Part shown: positions 11,982 through 26,149 of the stretch, piece by piece
Layout of the letters: every line of letters begins with the position of its first letter
Position numbering within the stretch: position 1 is the first letter of the stretch
Assembly (NCBI GenBank): GCA_027625915.1
Contig: JANTQA010000023.1
Location: 248,001 to 312,000, forward strand
DNA from: Anaeramoeba flamelloides
Taxonomy: Eukaryota; Metamonada; Anaeramoebidae
Direction: 5' to 3'
Length of the DNA stretch: 64,000 nt
The notes under the pieces: generated by a model
What the model saw: only the letters and a program-made list of their open reading frames with translations
What the model was told of the DNA's origin: nothing
Database searches by the model: none
Program-made: the position numbers and the translations under genes

Positions 11982-12684
11982 TTAAGATCAATACAATTAT
12001 AAATTTTGTTTTCAGTAAAAGTGGGTTCCCAAAAAAACAACGTTTGTTTTTCAAATATCAATTATTTTTTAATAATTGGCCTTTGAAGAACATATAAGAA
12101 ATTAACCGAATTATATATATATATATATATATCAAATAATAGTTGATAACCATATGTAAGAAAATTAATTAATCAATCGATTTTCTTAAAAATTGAAAAA
12201 CTAAAATTATTAGATCAATATTGAGAAAAACACCAATGATTCATTTTGATCTTCTATTGAGAAGGTCAAATAAAATTCTAAAAGAAATCGAAATGATTTC
12301 TTCCAAATCATTTTCATTTTCAATAATATTAGAATGACATTTTTTCCGAAGTGACCATCTGTCTTGCAATAAAAAAAAAATTTGAAATGAACGAGATGTA
12401 AAATAGAAAAAAAGTAACATGTGAAAAAATGAAAAAGTACATAAATGTGAAAAAAATGATTTCAATTTTGGAATTTCCAACATAAATTTTGTCTTCGAAT
12501 ATTCATCCAAACACTTTAAGTACATGTAATTCAATCATAAAAACTGCACCCCTTATACTGGAAAAGTAAGTATATGAACAAAAAAAATTTTTAAAGTTTA
12601 GAAAATTTACCCTAAATTGTCCAAACATAATAACTCGACCTAATTGGTATTCTAATACAATATTTATTTTAAGTATACAATACC

Positions 12685-13269
12685 AAGCTATTTCCGAAAA
12701 AGTGGGGCAAATTTATTGTAAAATATATTTATGTAACACATTCTTCAAAAAAGGATTTAAATATATAAAATCATTAACCACTATTTATAGGTTCTAGATA
12801 ATAATTCAATTTGTTTCTTAGTATTTTGTTGCAGAAATAAAATATATTAAAATTTATGATCTCGATTTTATCGGATCTTTTTTAAGGGTGAAAATTGGTG
12901 TTTATTATTTTCTTATTGATTGATAAAATCGTTTCCATAATTTGTATAATCTCAACAAAATTTACAATATTATTAAAAACATATAACTGTGTTTTCGTGT
13001 TTAAAAAATCATTTGTTCCCTTTCCATATTTCGGATTTTTTATTGAAATTGGTCGTACATTGCTTTAACCAAAAAAAGTGCTATTTTTTTTTCATTTTTT
13101 GGGAATAATTCAACTAACATGCTTTGAATTAAATACATTAGTGGTTGATTCAATCGGTATAAATATTAAACATTAATTTGGTATTGTTGATTAATGATTA
13201 CCATTCACTAAAAAAGATTATTTTTTATGAAATGTAAAAAAAAATGCCATACTTGTTTGGAAATACCTT
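12685..13269. mobile_element. AAGCTATTTCC element, copy 1
   Basis: The left end is AAGCTATTTCCGAAAAAGTG. The right end, read in reverse, is AAGGTATTTCCAAACAAGT. The same 585-bp element is at 51481-52064 in the opposite orientation. The target duplication is unclear here; TA is possible. It is non-coding. Confidence 0.75.
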
Positions 13270-13329
13270 ATAACATCATAATTTGCATGATAATCTCAAA
13301 TCATGAATTTTCAAATTTTCAAAAATTTG

Positions 13330-13381
<52 letters not shown>

Positions 13382-14619
13382 ACAGTTATGAATTTTTTTT
13401 GGTTTCATTAAACAGGTTTTACAGGCATGAGTGACGCTTAAATCTCTTTTGTCTAAGATATGTATATGTAATAAAAACACAAAAATATTGCTGAAAGTTG
13501 ATGGAATTTGGAATTGGTAAAAAAGTTAAAAATTGACCACTTTTATTCCCCAACAAGTCATGTTAAAAAAAAACTAATTTTTTAGCAGTGTTTAAAGAGT
13601 TTACAATTTTCCAGAGTTATAAACGGAAAAACTACTTTATTTAATTTTTTTTTTTAAAAAAAAAAATAAAACTATTTTCATAGGGTTTTAAATAGAAAAA
13701 TACCTCCCATTAAAATGGGAAATCGTGAAATTTGATTATTTTATTGGTTTTTAAGGTAATTTCTTCCTACCAGTATATAATTGTTTTTTTTTTTCGTTCT
13801 TAATAAGTTTTTTCGTTAGATTTATTTCACATCACAGAAACGAAAAGTATGATTTCAAAAGAATTCGAGAACTTTTTCAAAAAATAAAATAAACAAAACA
13901 ACGAATGAAATAAAAAAAACCTGTAAAAAATTGGAAAAAACTCAATTTATAAGTTTTTCAGCGATTTTAAAACAAAAAATTGTACTAACTGTGATATATA
14001 AAAATATATAACTATATGTGCGTTTTTACATTTTTTATTTCTTTAAGTATGTGTTAAAATAAAATAAAACTTATTTTTTTCTGCATAAAGAGATAATTAA
14101 TCAAATATTTTTCTCAATTCAGGATCAATTAAAAAAAGTAATAAGTATAAATTATTCTTATTTTTCAATATTATTTTACCTGAACTTCATAAAAGTTCAT
14201 CCTTTCATTTCTCGATTATTCACTTAAATATTTTGTATGGTATCTAATGTAGAGTGAGTAGATCATTCTCAATTAAGAACAATTATTGGAAAGTTAATCT
14301 TTCTGTGTTTCTAAAAGATTAATTCAGAGCATGTATTTCCAAACAGATTCTTATTTGTAATGTCCTGTAATCCATTTATAGAACTTCAGGTATTTAGAAC
14401 TACAAGAATTCTGTTAAATTTAGACCTTAGTGAATACGCTAGAAAGCAAAATAAAAATATTTGAAAAATTGAAAAATGAAAAATTTAATTTTTTATTTTT
14501 GAATGGATTTTTGATAAAAAGAAGAAAATTATTAAATCAATTTTGAAAATTGAAAGAAGATTATTAAATCAATTTTGAAAAGAAAATAGTAAATTATAAA
14601 AAAAAAAAAATTTTTTTTC
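13270..14619. other. AT-rich spacer downstream of the TLDc gene
   Basis: It contains an AT dinucleotide run (13332-13378), homopolymers and a local direct repeat of GAAGATTATTAAATCAATTT-like sequence (about 14520-14580). No gene, RNA or element with clear ends was found. Confidence 0.5.
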
Positions 14620-16401
<1,782 letters not shown>

Positions 16402-16447
16402 TTAAAAAATTTTGAAAGAAAAAAAATAAAAAGAATTAGAATTGATA

Positions 16448-17093
16448 TTAAAAAACAATTAAAAAAAGAGAAATGAAAAAACAGAAAAATTCAAAAAAAT
16501 AGAATATTCTAAAGAAATATGTATAAAATCCAAAGAAAGATAAAAATTGAAAATTCAAACTTTTGGTTAATTCAATTTGAGAAAATAATTTAAAAAATCC
16601 AAATGAATTTGATTGGTTTATATTACTTTCCAATTTGTTAAATTGTTTCAGTAGAGTTTCTGTTGAGTATTTTGAATTATTGATTGTTTGTTTTTCTTTG
16701 TTCGTACTTCTTGAAATTAGTTCAAAAAAATCATTGGCTAATTTTATTTCATTTTGTTCAAGTAAATCTAATAACTTTTTTTGATTCAAATAAAATTCTG
16801 ATATTTCTCTGAAAATTTTTTCTTTTTGAGATTTCATCTCCTTTTCAGAATTATTTAATTGTAAAAATTTCTCATTGATTCTTTCAAAATGATTTTGAGT
16901 GAATTGTTTTTGTTAATTGATTAATTTTTTATAAAAATCCATTGGCTGGTCAAATGTAATTGTTTGGTGATATGTATGATCAAATACGTATTCAGAACAA
17001 ATTAATTTTTTGCAATTTTTACAGTATATGGAAAGTTTATTGTTTTGATGAATTGGGCATTTTTCAGTTCCATTATTATCTGAATCTATTAAT
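16448..17093 (-). pseudogene. B-box / coiled-coil gene fragment
   Basis: On the minus strand this encodes a B-box finger (CPIH, then YCKNC, LIC, H and H) at about 16955-17060, followed by a coiled coil that ends in a phenylalanine-rich stretch near 16530. One in-frame TAA (16913-16915) falls between the finger and the coiled coil, where a CAA Gln would be natural. No start codon is evident; an acceptor-like AG lies at the 5' edge. It is a tandem relative of the B-box gene just downstream, separated by the TG microsatellite. It could be a decayed paralogue, or the first finger of one larger gene whose middle was broken by the microsatellite. Confidence 0.65.
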
Positions 17094-18045
17094 TATTTTT
17101 TATAAGAGATTTTAAAGTTTAATTTTTAAAATTTTTAGAAAAATAGAAGAGTATAACATAATATAAATAATTGTAATTAATTAAAAAGAAAAATGATAAT
17201 TTTCCAAAATTAAAACATTAGATATAAAATTTAATAAGAATTTTTTTATGTTAAGCTTTTATTTCAATGAATATTTTTTTAAAAAATAACAAAATAAAAT
17301 GTGATTAAAATAAGATTAAAATAAGATCAAATTTATAAAATAAATCTTTTTTAAAATGAATTCTAATTCAACTTTTTTACAAAATTACAATTATATATTT
17401 GATTAAAATAATCGTATACTGAAAATATTTATCTTTGGAAATACTGTATTCCAGTTAATAACTAATTGAAATCTTAACAATTATTTCTCCTTTATATACT
17501 AATACTCAAATTTTAAAATAAATAATTATAAAAATTGAAATTTTTCGTATAATTTGGGAGTAAAGAGGCACAAAAAAGTCTATCTGAGAGATTTGAAGAA
17601 ACTTTATTAATTAAATATTGATTGATCAAATAGTTAGATACTATCAACTAATTTTATTTGGGTTTTCTATTAAAAAAAAAAAAATTGTCTGTATTATAAT
17701 ATCAATTATTTTAAAAAAATATTTTGATCTCAGGTAAACAAAATATATACTTTGATAGGTCTATAAAATTTTATAAATTGTAGAAACTCAAAATATAAAA
17801 AGGTTGAGATTGAGTTGTTTAATTGTGAAGTTTTAGGTTTTTTTTTTTTAAATTAGCTTTTAATTTGGATTGATTAGCTATTGTTATAAAATTTTATTCA
17901 AAAAAATAAAAAATTATTAACAATTAAAACAAAAAATATAAAAAAATCCAAAATTGAAAATATATTCTTTATTTTAAAACCTAAAAAGAAAAAAAATTCT
18001 AATTTTGAAAACTTTAACTTTAAAATTAAAAATTATCTTAATTTT
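17094..18045. other. AT-rich spacer with a dispersed-repeat fragment
   Basis: No coding sequence is visible. About 17600-17800 resembles 30540-30830, 52330-52610 and 63740-63870, all sharing a TTGATCAAAT...TATCAACTTATTTTATTT core, so it is a repeat fragment. Confidence 0.45.
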
Positions 18046-18420
18046 TAATCAAGTACCACATTTCTCAAATTTCGCACTTTTACCAACGGACTAAATAGAT
18101 ACTCATATGTCTTAAAAAAGAAATCAGAATATGATACATTTAAAAAAAAAGTAAATTGTAAAAAAATGTGACTCCTGTACGCAACACAATGAAAATATAA
18201 ATCACTTTCTTTGGTATTGTGAAAGATATAAAACTATCAGAATCAAATGGAAAAAAAAATTAGCAAAAAAATGGATAAAAATTTATATAAAAATATTTTC
18301 CTTCGGAAAAATACTCAAAAGTTCTTTAATCTGACTAATCAAAATTATGAAATTTATTGTTTTTGTAGAGAATTTTTCATCAAAGCTCTTATGATTACAA
18401 AACTTGGGGTAATAAACAAA
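18046..18420 (+). mobile_element. LINE (non-LTR retrotransposon) 3' fragment
   Basis: From 18052 the + strand reads TTFLKFRTFTNGLNRYSYVL, the usual region just before the C-terminal zinc knuckle of LINE ORF2 proteins. About 110 bases later, in another frame, it reads KCDSC...NENINHFLWYCERY, a C-x2-C-x7-H-x4-C knuckle. A lysine-rich tail follows and stops near 18350. One frame shift separates the two parts, and nothing of the reverse transcriptase core or endonuclease is visible upstream. It is therefore a 5'-truncated, decayed copy. The clade cannot be told. Confidence 0.7.
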
Positions 18421-18484
18421 AAGTAATAAAGAAAAAATTGAAAATAAAAAATCCCTAAAATAGTAAAAAAATATATAAAAAAGG

Positions 18485-18980
18485 GTACATAGTGCCCCAC
18501 TCTTTGGAGGTAATTTCTAAGTTTTTTTTTAATTCAAAAGAATTGAGTAAAATAAAATATTTTATTCCATTCTTTTAAATTAATAAAAAAACCTAACGAC
18601 AGTGGAATGCAAATTTATTAATCACAGTTTGTGGAATTTTTAATTATTATTGATAATCTTTCTATGGGGTTTTTACTTCTCCTTTTTCACGAGAAGTGCA
18701 GTCGAGTGTCGTCGAGTTCCTAGGTTTTCTTGAGTTTTTTTGTTGTATTTATTAAGTTTTCTAGGTTTTTTTGAGGTTTTCGATTTTATTTGTTGAGTGT
18801 TATAGGTTTTCTTGAGGCTTTTTTATTTTATTTGTTAAATCTATTGATTTTCGTTAGGTTGTTTTGACTTTAGAAATAAACCGAAAATTTATTAAAATTT
18901 TCCGTTTATTTCTAAAGTAAAAAAAACCTAGAACACTTCACAAATAAACAGAAAACTCAAAAAAACCTATGACAGTGGAT
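18485..18980. repeat. CCTAGGTTT hairpin repeat, copy 2
   Basis: The segment begins with a hairpin (TTAATTCAAAAGAATTGAG and its reverse near 18570). It continues with GTCGAGTGTCGTCGAGTTCC and repeated TTCTTGAGG-TTTT segments, plus the AAATAAACCGAAAATTTATT hairpin. The following 100 bases also resemble the flank of the copies near 29870 and 53840. Confidence 0.6.
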
Positions 18981-21200
18981 AATTTTTAATTTGGCCATGT
19001 AAATGTTATTATAATTTTGTACTTTAATATTTTAATTATTTTTTCTTTTTCTCTTTTTTATTTAGTAAATGTTCTTTGATTACTCCTTTCTCTCAATAAA
19101 TAAAAACTTTCTAATTTTCAAGTAAAATTTTTTTTTTATAAATTTTAAACTTCAAAGTAAACAAAGAAATTAAAAATCAAGTGATGGAAAAAAACAAAAA
19201 AGTAAAAACAAAATAAATATTTAATACGAACACCAATTAAAATTATTTATAAACAACTATGTTCTCAAACTTCTTTATGAAATAAAGTTTATTATTATTA
19301 TAATAATTTTTCCATTTGTTTAATATTATTACAATCAAACTAACTAAATATGAATAATAAATGTATTATGATTTATTATTAATATCTCAAATTTTCAAAT
19401 CTAAAACAATTTTAATTTATTGAAAAAGAAGAACAAACATCTTACTATATTTTTATATTAAATTCATTTTTAATTTTAAACAATTAATAAAAGTAAACAA
19501 TTATATTTTTTTTACTAATTTTTATTTAAAAACACTTTCTTTTCTATCCAAAGAAATCGAAAATTGATTAGACCAAAAAAAAAAAAAAATTGAAAAAAAA
19601 TAATCAATAAAGGGTCGAGTCATTATGGTAAATTTTTTTTTCTGAAATGTTAAAAAACTTTTTAGTAATTTTTATTTTTATGGATAGACTAACACCAATC
19701 AAAAACCAACCAACTTATGATATACAATCGATCTCCAAAAATTAACAACTAAAGATGATGAAATTTTAAGAGAAAAGCTCCAAAGAGCGACACTCAATTT
19801 CCAATTAGAATGGTTAGAATATATGATTTTGAAAATAACCATGTTAGTTTTGAAGTGTCGCTCTTTGGGGTTTTTGAGATCTAAGTGATTTTTTTTTTCT
19901 TTTTTTTTTTCATTTTTCAAATGAGCTATTTTTATCTCATGAATATTAAAAAAAATCCTTAATTGGTCAATTTTAGAGAGTTACAAAATAACTACAAATC
20001 AGATTAATTCGAATTAAATTGATTGTGCACTTCAAGAAAACAATTTGTTTTAAATTATTGAAATTTCACCATTTGGAAATATAAAATGAGAAAAGATAAT
20101 TTTTTTTTTTTTAAATTTTAATTTTTGGAAATTGAGAACTCTTTTAAACTTATTTTTCTTCGTTGAATTTTTTGTCAAAGAGTATCCAATTAATTTTTTT
20201 TTTAAGTTATTTGAATTTTGTCAACCAAAAGAAGCGCTATTTCACAATATCCTTTTTGGTCTCAGGCCACTCCTTGAGTGTGGAGTAAATTCACGGTAAA
20301 TTACTAGACCCTTAACAAGAAATTTTTTTTAAAAAAAAGTAATCATAAAAAAAAAAAATTGAATTGGTTTGAAGAGATCACAAAAAAAAAATACAGGTTA
20401 AAAATTGGAAATAAACAGACTATATTAAAAATTCAGGCAATAAATGTGTTAAGGAATGGATTTAGTTATATATATAAAAAAAAAATAGGATCTAAAAATT
20501 AAAGCTAATTCCGGTATTAAGTGAAAATCCTTTTTAAAAAAATTTTAAATTAAATCAATTTTCAATTGAAGAATAGAAGAAATTCCAATGATAAAAATGA
20601 GATGTATTTTTTTTAAAAAAAAATGAAAACTTTTTCTTTGGATGAAATTTTGAGTATTTAATTTTTGGATAACTACAGATAAGATTGAGATTAGATTTTT
20701 TAAAAAGTTAAAGATAGCATTGTAATTATCACTGGAATATTTTGGTGAAAATCATTGCGCTATTATACAAACGTTTATATAAATCTTAGACTTCTAATTG
20801 ATAGAAGCTCATAACTTAATCAAAATAAGAAGTATTTCTTTTGGAAATTTAACTTTAATAATGTTATGAAAAGTTATTTTAGAAGACTTTATCATATTTT
20901 TAAACATTAGATTTTCATCTTCATTAATTTAAAAGATTATATGATTAGACTAATAGGATTTTGAATAGCATAATTTGGTTCTAATGAAACAAATTATTTG
21001 ACATATAGAAGTCCATAATTTAAAAAAAAAAATCTTCAGTTTTCAGATAATATTTGGTAATTTAATAAATTATATTTTTTTGTAAAATTGAAATCAAAAA
21101 ATCTGTACTTTTTTTTTCAATCTTTATTAAGAAAAATAAAACTAATAACATCTACAGTAAAAAATAATAAAAAATTTGTACTATTTTTTCGAAAAAATTA
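18981..21200. other. AT-rich spacer
   Basis: No gene is recognised. Apart from the hairpin at 19775-19873, it holds homopolymers and a slightly more GC-rich stretch at about 20225-20310 that matches no RNA gene I can recognise. Confidence 0.4.
19775..19873. repeat. Inverted repeat with CCAAAGAGCGACACT arms
   Basis: CCAAAGAGCGACACT at 19780-19794 recurs exactly as its reverse complement at 19854-19868, with weaker pairing outside (AAAARCYCC). The arms are unusually GC-rich for this sequence. It could be a tiny foldback element or a structured RNA. Confidence 0.6.
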
Positions 21201-23926
21201 AAAAGAGAATATTTTTAAATATTCTCAAAAGTAAAAATTACAAATTTCAAAAAAAAAAACAAAAAAAAATAATAATAATAATTTCTACAAGTCATGACGA
21301 GTCAAGTAAAGTCAAGTAAATTTTTATGAATGTTCAAAATTAGTCACTGTTAAGAATCCTTTATATATAGAGGATTTTACATTTGAATGTTTTTCAGATA
21401 TTTCAAAACAATCTGGAATAAAAAGGTTAAATAGAGATTTATTAAAAAGTTGGATGATCTAGTTTGTCTTTCTGGGATTTTATATCAAGTTTAATTTTTA
21501 CAATTTTTACAATTTAATTTTAATGTTTTTCAATAATTCGGTTGGGGAAGAGAAAAATAATACTTTATAGAAAAAAGACCTTAAAAGTATCATTTAAAAA
21601 ATAACAAATTTTGTTTTTTTTTCTATGTATCTGTTTTTTTATTATTCCAAGTTAGATCCTGATTACCTAAAAATAAATATCAAACTTATATTTGTTTCCA
21701 TTTGTTCAAAAAAAACCCTATTGTCAATCCTTCCTCTTGGTTTACCTCCCAGACTCCTAAATCTAATGAGATTTTTATGGGGTTCTACAAAGAGGTTAAT
21801 TGTTGTTCTTTGAAATCCTCAATACCATGTTATATCACTTTGAACAAGATATAATTTTTTCCTTCTTCCTACTACAAACTTTCATCATAATAAAGTGGTT
21901 GATTGTTTTCAAATCTAAACAATCAAAGTCTGTTATTATGGATCATATTTTCCAAGTTTAAAATTTTTATAAAAAATTTATATTGGAATAATTTTTCACA
22001 ATTTTTTATTAAATTATTATTAATGATCAATCCAAATTACTGTTAAATAGAGAACAACAATGAAGACAAAAATTTACATATTAAAAATTGAAAATTTGAA
22101 AAATATTCTCTAAAAATATAGTTGACCCAAATATTTTTAAAGTAAAATCCATTTTTTTTTTTTGATTTATATAAATAATTAACAAGAAATGAATTTCAAA
22201 TTTTAATTAAACTAAATTTGTATTCTGGAAATTTAATAAAATTGAATTCTAATTGAATCATATTTTTTCCACATAATATAAATTGAATTTGGAAATGGTA
22301 TTCTACTCAATTAAGTGATTGGATCAAAACATTGGTTTTCAATAGGAATTGATTCGTTAATTTAAAAGCGGTTGAACATAAAGTTATACCTTTCATTATT
22401 CGATCAATGAAAAATTAGATCAGAAAAAAAAATTTTTTTTTAAATCTTTTAGTTTATTATTATGAATTAAAATTGTTTCTAAAAAATAAATTTATTTAAA
22501 AGAAGAAAATACAATTCCACAATAAACAATTTAGTTGAATTATATTTTAATGTTTTTCATAAATAATAAATGACAATCCTTTTATTTCGATATTAGTATT
22601 CTATAATATCAGTTTATGCAATATTATTAAAAATAAATAATTTTTGAGTCAAATGTTCACAGTTGAAGTAGATGAATCACTCTTGTTTAAAAGGTTTTAA
22701 TTGATATTAGAAGATTAAATTATTTATTTTGGAAATTTTCCACATTGAAATCACATTATTAAACATTTTTTCACATTTTTACACATTTTTATTATTTTTT
22801 TTTATAAGATATAACTTAATTCATTTTCTAATTTTAAAATTTAATACAAAATATATAATCAAAAAGTGAAAAAAAAACTTCTAATGATATTGAAAAAGTG
22901 AAAATGAATTTTAGAAAAATCAGATTTTGATTTATATTGGAATTTTCTTTGGATCTTCAATTGAAGATCGTAATGAACACTTATGTTGTTTTTCTCAATG
23001 GTAATAATAATTTTGGTTTTTCATCTTTTTTTGAAGAAAAAATATATAGATTTTTGAGATTTTCCTCATACGAAAATCAAATTTTTTCTGGATGTGTATT
23101 ATTCTGTTTATTTCAAATTTGTTCTTCAAAGGTCAATTATCAAAAAATAATTAGTATTTTTTTATTTTATTTTTTTTTTTTGGATATTTTGGGTAATCTT
23201 TATCCTAAAAAAGGTTTATTTTTAATCAATTAGTTTTTAGCAAATGTTTTCTAGATGAAAAACCAACTATATATAGATATTGTAATTTTAAAATTTATAT
23301 TTGTCAATCTAATTTTAAATTGGTAAAAATCATAAATATTGTCCTTTTGTAAATTGAAAATAGGCATCAATTAAAGGTTGTTTTTTTATAAATTTGTTTT
23401 GACAATATCAAAAAACTGTAATAATTTTTAAAATTGAATTATAAAATCAATAAAATTTTCTCTTATTTTGAAAAAAAAATAAAGTTTATCATAATTGGTA
23501 GTAACCATTTTAGTGTTTGTATAATGAACATAAAATTTCATAAAAATTAATTACAAGGTATTATAAATTGTAAAGGTAGTGGTGGATTGTATAACTGTTT
23601 TTTTAAAAAAAAACAATTAAGAAAATAATAAAAAAATTGGTTAAATTCTTGGTTTTTAATTTTTTGATTAATTTAATTTTTGGAACATTAATAAATTAGT
23701 TTTGAATAAATTTTGTTCAAAAAAAATCTTTTTTACTAGAATACGAAAAATAGGAATATAAAAGTTAGTTAAATATAATAGAGGAATTTTTGAAAACTTT
23801 TTTGAGACTCTTTTTTATAAAGTACTGGATAAAAGTATTCAAATTAACCAAAATATATATTTTAATTTTCAAGTTAATCAAATTGAAAATCAAGATTTTA
23901 TTAATTAATATTTACAATTTTTCATG

Positions 23927-23958
<32 letters not shown>

Positions 23959-24020
23959 TCATTCATATTCTTCAAGTAGATTGTAAAAATTTCAATTTTT
24001 TTTTCATTTTTCAAAGGAAA
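21201..24020. other. AT-rich spacer with repeat pieces
   Basis: At about 22690-23150 the sequence resembles 40545-41140 (shared TTGGAAATTTTC, TTTTTCACATTTTT and a TTCTTCAAAGGTCAATTAT end). A GC-richer patch at about 21700-21830 shows no convincing protein in any frame. No gene is called. Confidence 0.4.
22690..23150. repeat. Dispersed repeat D, copy 1 (partner 40545-41140)
   Basis: Both copies share a 5' part around GATATTAGAAGA and TTTTGGAAATTTTC. They also share a 3' part that reads TGTATTATTCTGTTTATTTC and then TTCTTCAAAGGTCAATTAT. The interiors differ. The 3' part also occurs reversed at 12030-12125 and 51395-51480. Confidence 0.5.
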
Positions 24021-24026
24021 TATTAC

Positions 24027-24187
24027 TGGGTAGAGAGAAATATTTCCAATTGTCGTTAAAATACAATTAATTGTATAAATAAATATATTCCGATTCTAAA
24101 GATCATATCACAAAAAAATTTTGAAATATATTTCTTTATACAATTAATTGTATTTTAACGACAATTAGAAATATTTCTCTCTACCCA
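24027..24187. mobile_element. Near-perfect 161-bp foldback
   Basis: The left 65 bases, starting TGGGTAGAGAGAAATATTTC, reappear as reverse complement at the right end with about three mismatches. The loop is about 30 bases. It contains a smaller palindrome, ATACAATTAATTGTAT. No other copy was seen in the window. Confidence 0.75.
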
Positions 24188-24213
24188 TAAAAAAAATCCT
24201 ATATTTTTTGATA

Positions 24214-24411
24214 CAGTCAGTTCCACTTTTAAGACACAAACTTTCAACTAAATTTAAGGAACAAAAAAATTTTAAATTAAGGCACATTTTTTGGAATTTT
24301 TTTTTAACACAAATTATTTTACTTGAATCTGAATTTTGTGCTTTAGTTTGAGATTTTTTTTTGTGTCCTAAATTTCGTTGAAAGTTTGTGACTTAAAAGT
24401 GGAACTGAATG
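24214..24411. mobile_element. CAGTCAGTTCC foldback with TA target, copy 1
   Basis: TA at 24212-24213 and 24412-24413 flanks a 198-bp foldback beginning CAGTCAGTTCCACTTTTAAG. Each arm carries AAACTTTCAACGAAATTTAAGG-like sequence. The TA duplication and CAGT tip fit Tc1/mariner-type MITEs. Other copies: 29230-29424, 38020-38217, 61568-61767, 63085-63276. Confidence 0.85.
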
Positions 24412-24755
24412 TAGTATATTTTTTATTTTCTGGGTAAGGTTAAATTTTACTAAAAGCTTGGACAAAGCATTTCGCATTCTTAAATCATCTGAATCAAAAT
24501 CCACATTTTCTTCGAAAAAATTGAAAATTATATTTTTTGTCCAGTTATTTTTTGAACAATTAAATCATTCTAAATCTTGAAAAACAAATACTTGCTGATT
24601 CTTGCAAAATTAATTTTTAATAGTTCTATGAATGCAAAATTCCTCAAAGTTTGACCTACTATTTGTTGCAAAATAAAAAGAACAAAATTTTCATTGGGCT
24701 TTCCACAATTAGATTTTTTAAGCCCATAGAAAATTTCAAATATTTAAATCCTTAA

Positions 24756-25501
24756 GGGGTTGGCGTCTACCAAGGAGAAGTCTAGGATCAAAGAATGTTG
24801 TTATTAAACCTAATAACAATAGTTCTACATGGTTTAAATGTCTCTAGTAAATCGATTAGTCAAAGAGCAATATTTGTTCCTCTCATTTATTAAAAATGAT
24901 CAATGTATTAGTAAAAAACCCAACAATTTCAGAATAAAATCTGCATTTCGCCATAAATTTAAAGGTTGAATTATCAATTTTCAGACTACAAAGTCACAAA
25001 ATATCTTTCTTATATTTTGTGGCGAAATGTAGATTAGATACTAAAAAATTCTTTTTTTTAAAAAAATTAAATAATTAACCAATAAATCTTTTTGACAAAT
25101 TTTTTTCAAATCATTGAAATATATTGATGATACAAGTAGCCTTATCAAAATCAAACAAAACTAATCAGTCTTTTGGGCTTTTATGTTGACGATTATTGAG
25201 TTAATCTTTGAAATTCAAAAATTATAAAAATAGTTACTTTTGGAAGTTCTAAATCTGAATTATTAAAAACTGGAATACTATTTTTTGTTTTCTAAATTTA
25301 GATTTGGAAAAGGAATTAAAAAAAAATTCCAAAAATGAAACTTTTTTAATTGTGATCATTAGAAAAAAATCCAATCATTAATTGTGCAATAAGATTTATA
25401 ATATATTTTTTTGAAACTATATAAGTCAGACGTACTAATACCATTTACACCCAATTACAACATACTTTGATTATAGAGAAATCTATGGTGACACTAATCC
25501 C
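24756..25501. mobile_element. GGGATTAGC element with TTAA target, copy 3
   Basis: TTAA at 24752-24755 precedes GGGGTTGGCGTCTACCAAGG. The other end is ACTAATCCC followed by TTAC, a probable decayed TTAA. At 746 bp it matches the element at 11231-11981 in reverse orientation, including ATAATCAAAGTATGTTG near the tip. It is non-coding. Confidence 0.85.
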
Positions 25502-25832
25502 TTACAACCTTAAATTATTAATTTACCTTTAGAAAATTGGAAACTTTGATGATATGTTCGAATTCTTTGCATGTTTTTTTTTTTTGGACCGCTGAATGAA
25601 AATTATTATCTTTTTATGTTGCAATTAACAGTAACGAATCTTCAGTCCAAATTTGTTATCAAAATAACAATTTCTTTTTTCAGAGAAACAATCCCAACAA
25701 AAAAAATTGTCACATAAAAATGAACAAAAGTGTTTTGAGTTATGTTTGACTTGGAAGATTCTTTCAGAAAACAAAAACAGAGTTAATAATAACCTCCAAA
25801 GATCCTAAGGGGAACTTCAATTAAATTAAAAA

Positions 25833-25945
25833 CAAAAGGAACCAAAAAGAACCAAAGGAGCCAAAGGAGCAAAAGGAACCAAAGGAACCAAAGGAACCAC
25901 TGGAGCCAAAAAGAACCAAAGTGTCCAAAGGAACCAAAACCAAAA
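25833..25945. repeat. AAAGGAACC minisatellite
   Basis: About eleven imperfect units of 9 bp (AAAGGAACC and AAAGGAGCC variants, with some AAAAAGAACC). On the minus strand it reads as a leucine/phenylalanine/tryptophan-rich frame, which is an artefact. Confidence 0.85.
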
Positions 25946-26149
25946 AAAAAAAAAAACAAAGGGAAAACCACAACTCCTTTATAAGGATTATTCTGATATC
26001 TGAGAAGGCATGTAATAATTCCTTCAATTCCAAACTACAAAACAAATCAACAATTCGATCTTTTAAAGTTAGAGTTGTTATTGAGAATGTTTGATATGAT
26101 CTTCATTTTTTACAAAGAAAATCGTGTTTATTTTTCAATTTCATTTTTA

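Larger units (their letters stand above)
1893..12550. repeat. Segmental duplication, copy A (partner 42457-53020)
   Basis: From about 1893 the sequence can be followed against 42457 onwards: upstream spacer, inverted-repeat cluster, all three exons of the 7TM-RGS gene, intron 2, the 3' flank, and a tail at 12130-12540 that matches 52627-53020. Both copies run in the same direction, about 40 kb apart. Copy A has extra insertions at about 6085-7230, 7357-7797 and 11231-11981. Copy A' has extra insertions at 42938-43282, 43666-44644 and about 51481-52626. Coding exons are nearly identical while introns and flanks differ by many substitutions and indels. Confidence 0.9.

Noticed and set aside
20225-20310. 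GC-richer patch considered as a small nuclear RNA or tRNA
   Set aside because: No cloverleaf, no B-box promoter and no known snRNA core motif could be found.
25783-26045. Leu/Phe/Trp-rich minus frames
   Set aside because: Both are readings of the AAAGGAACC minisatellite.
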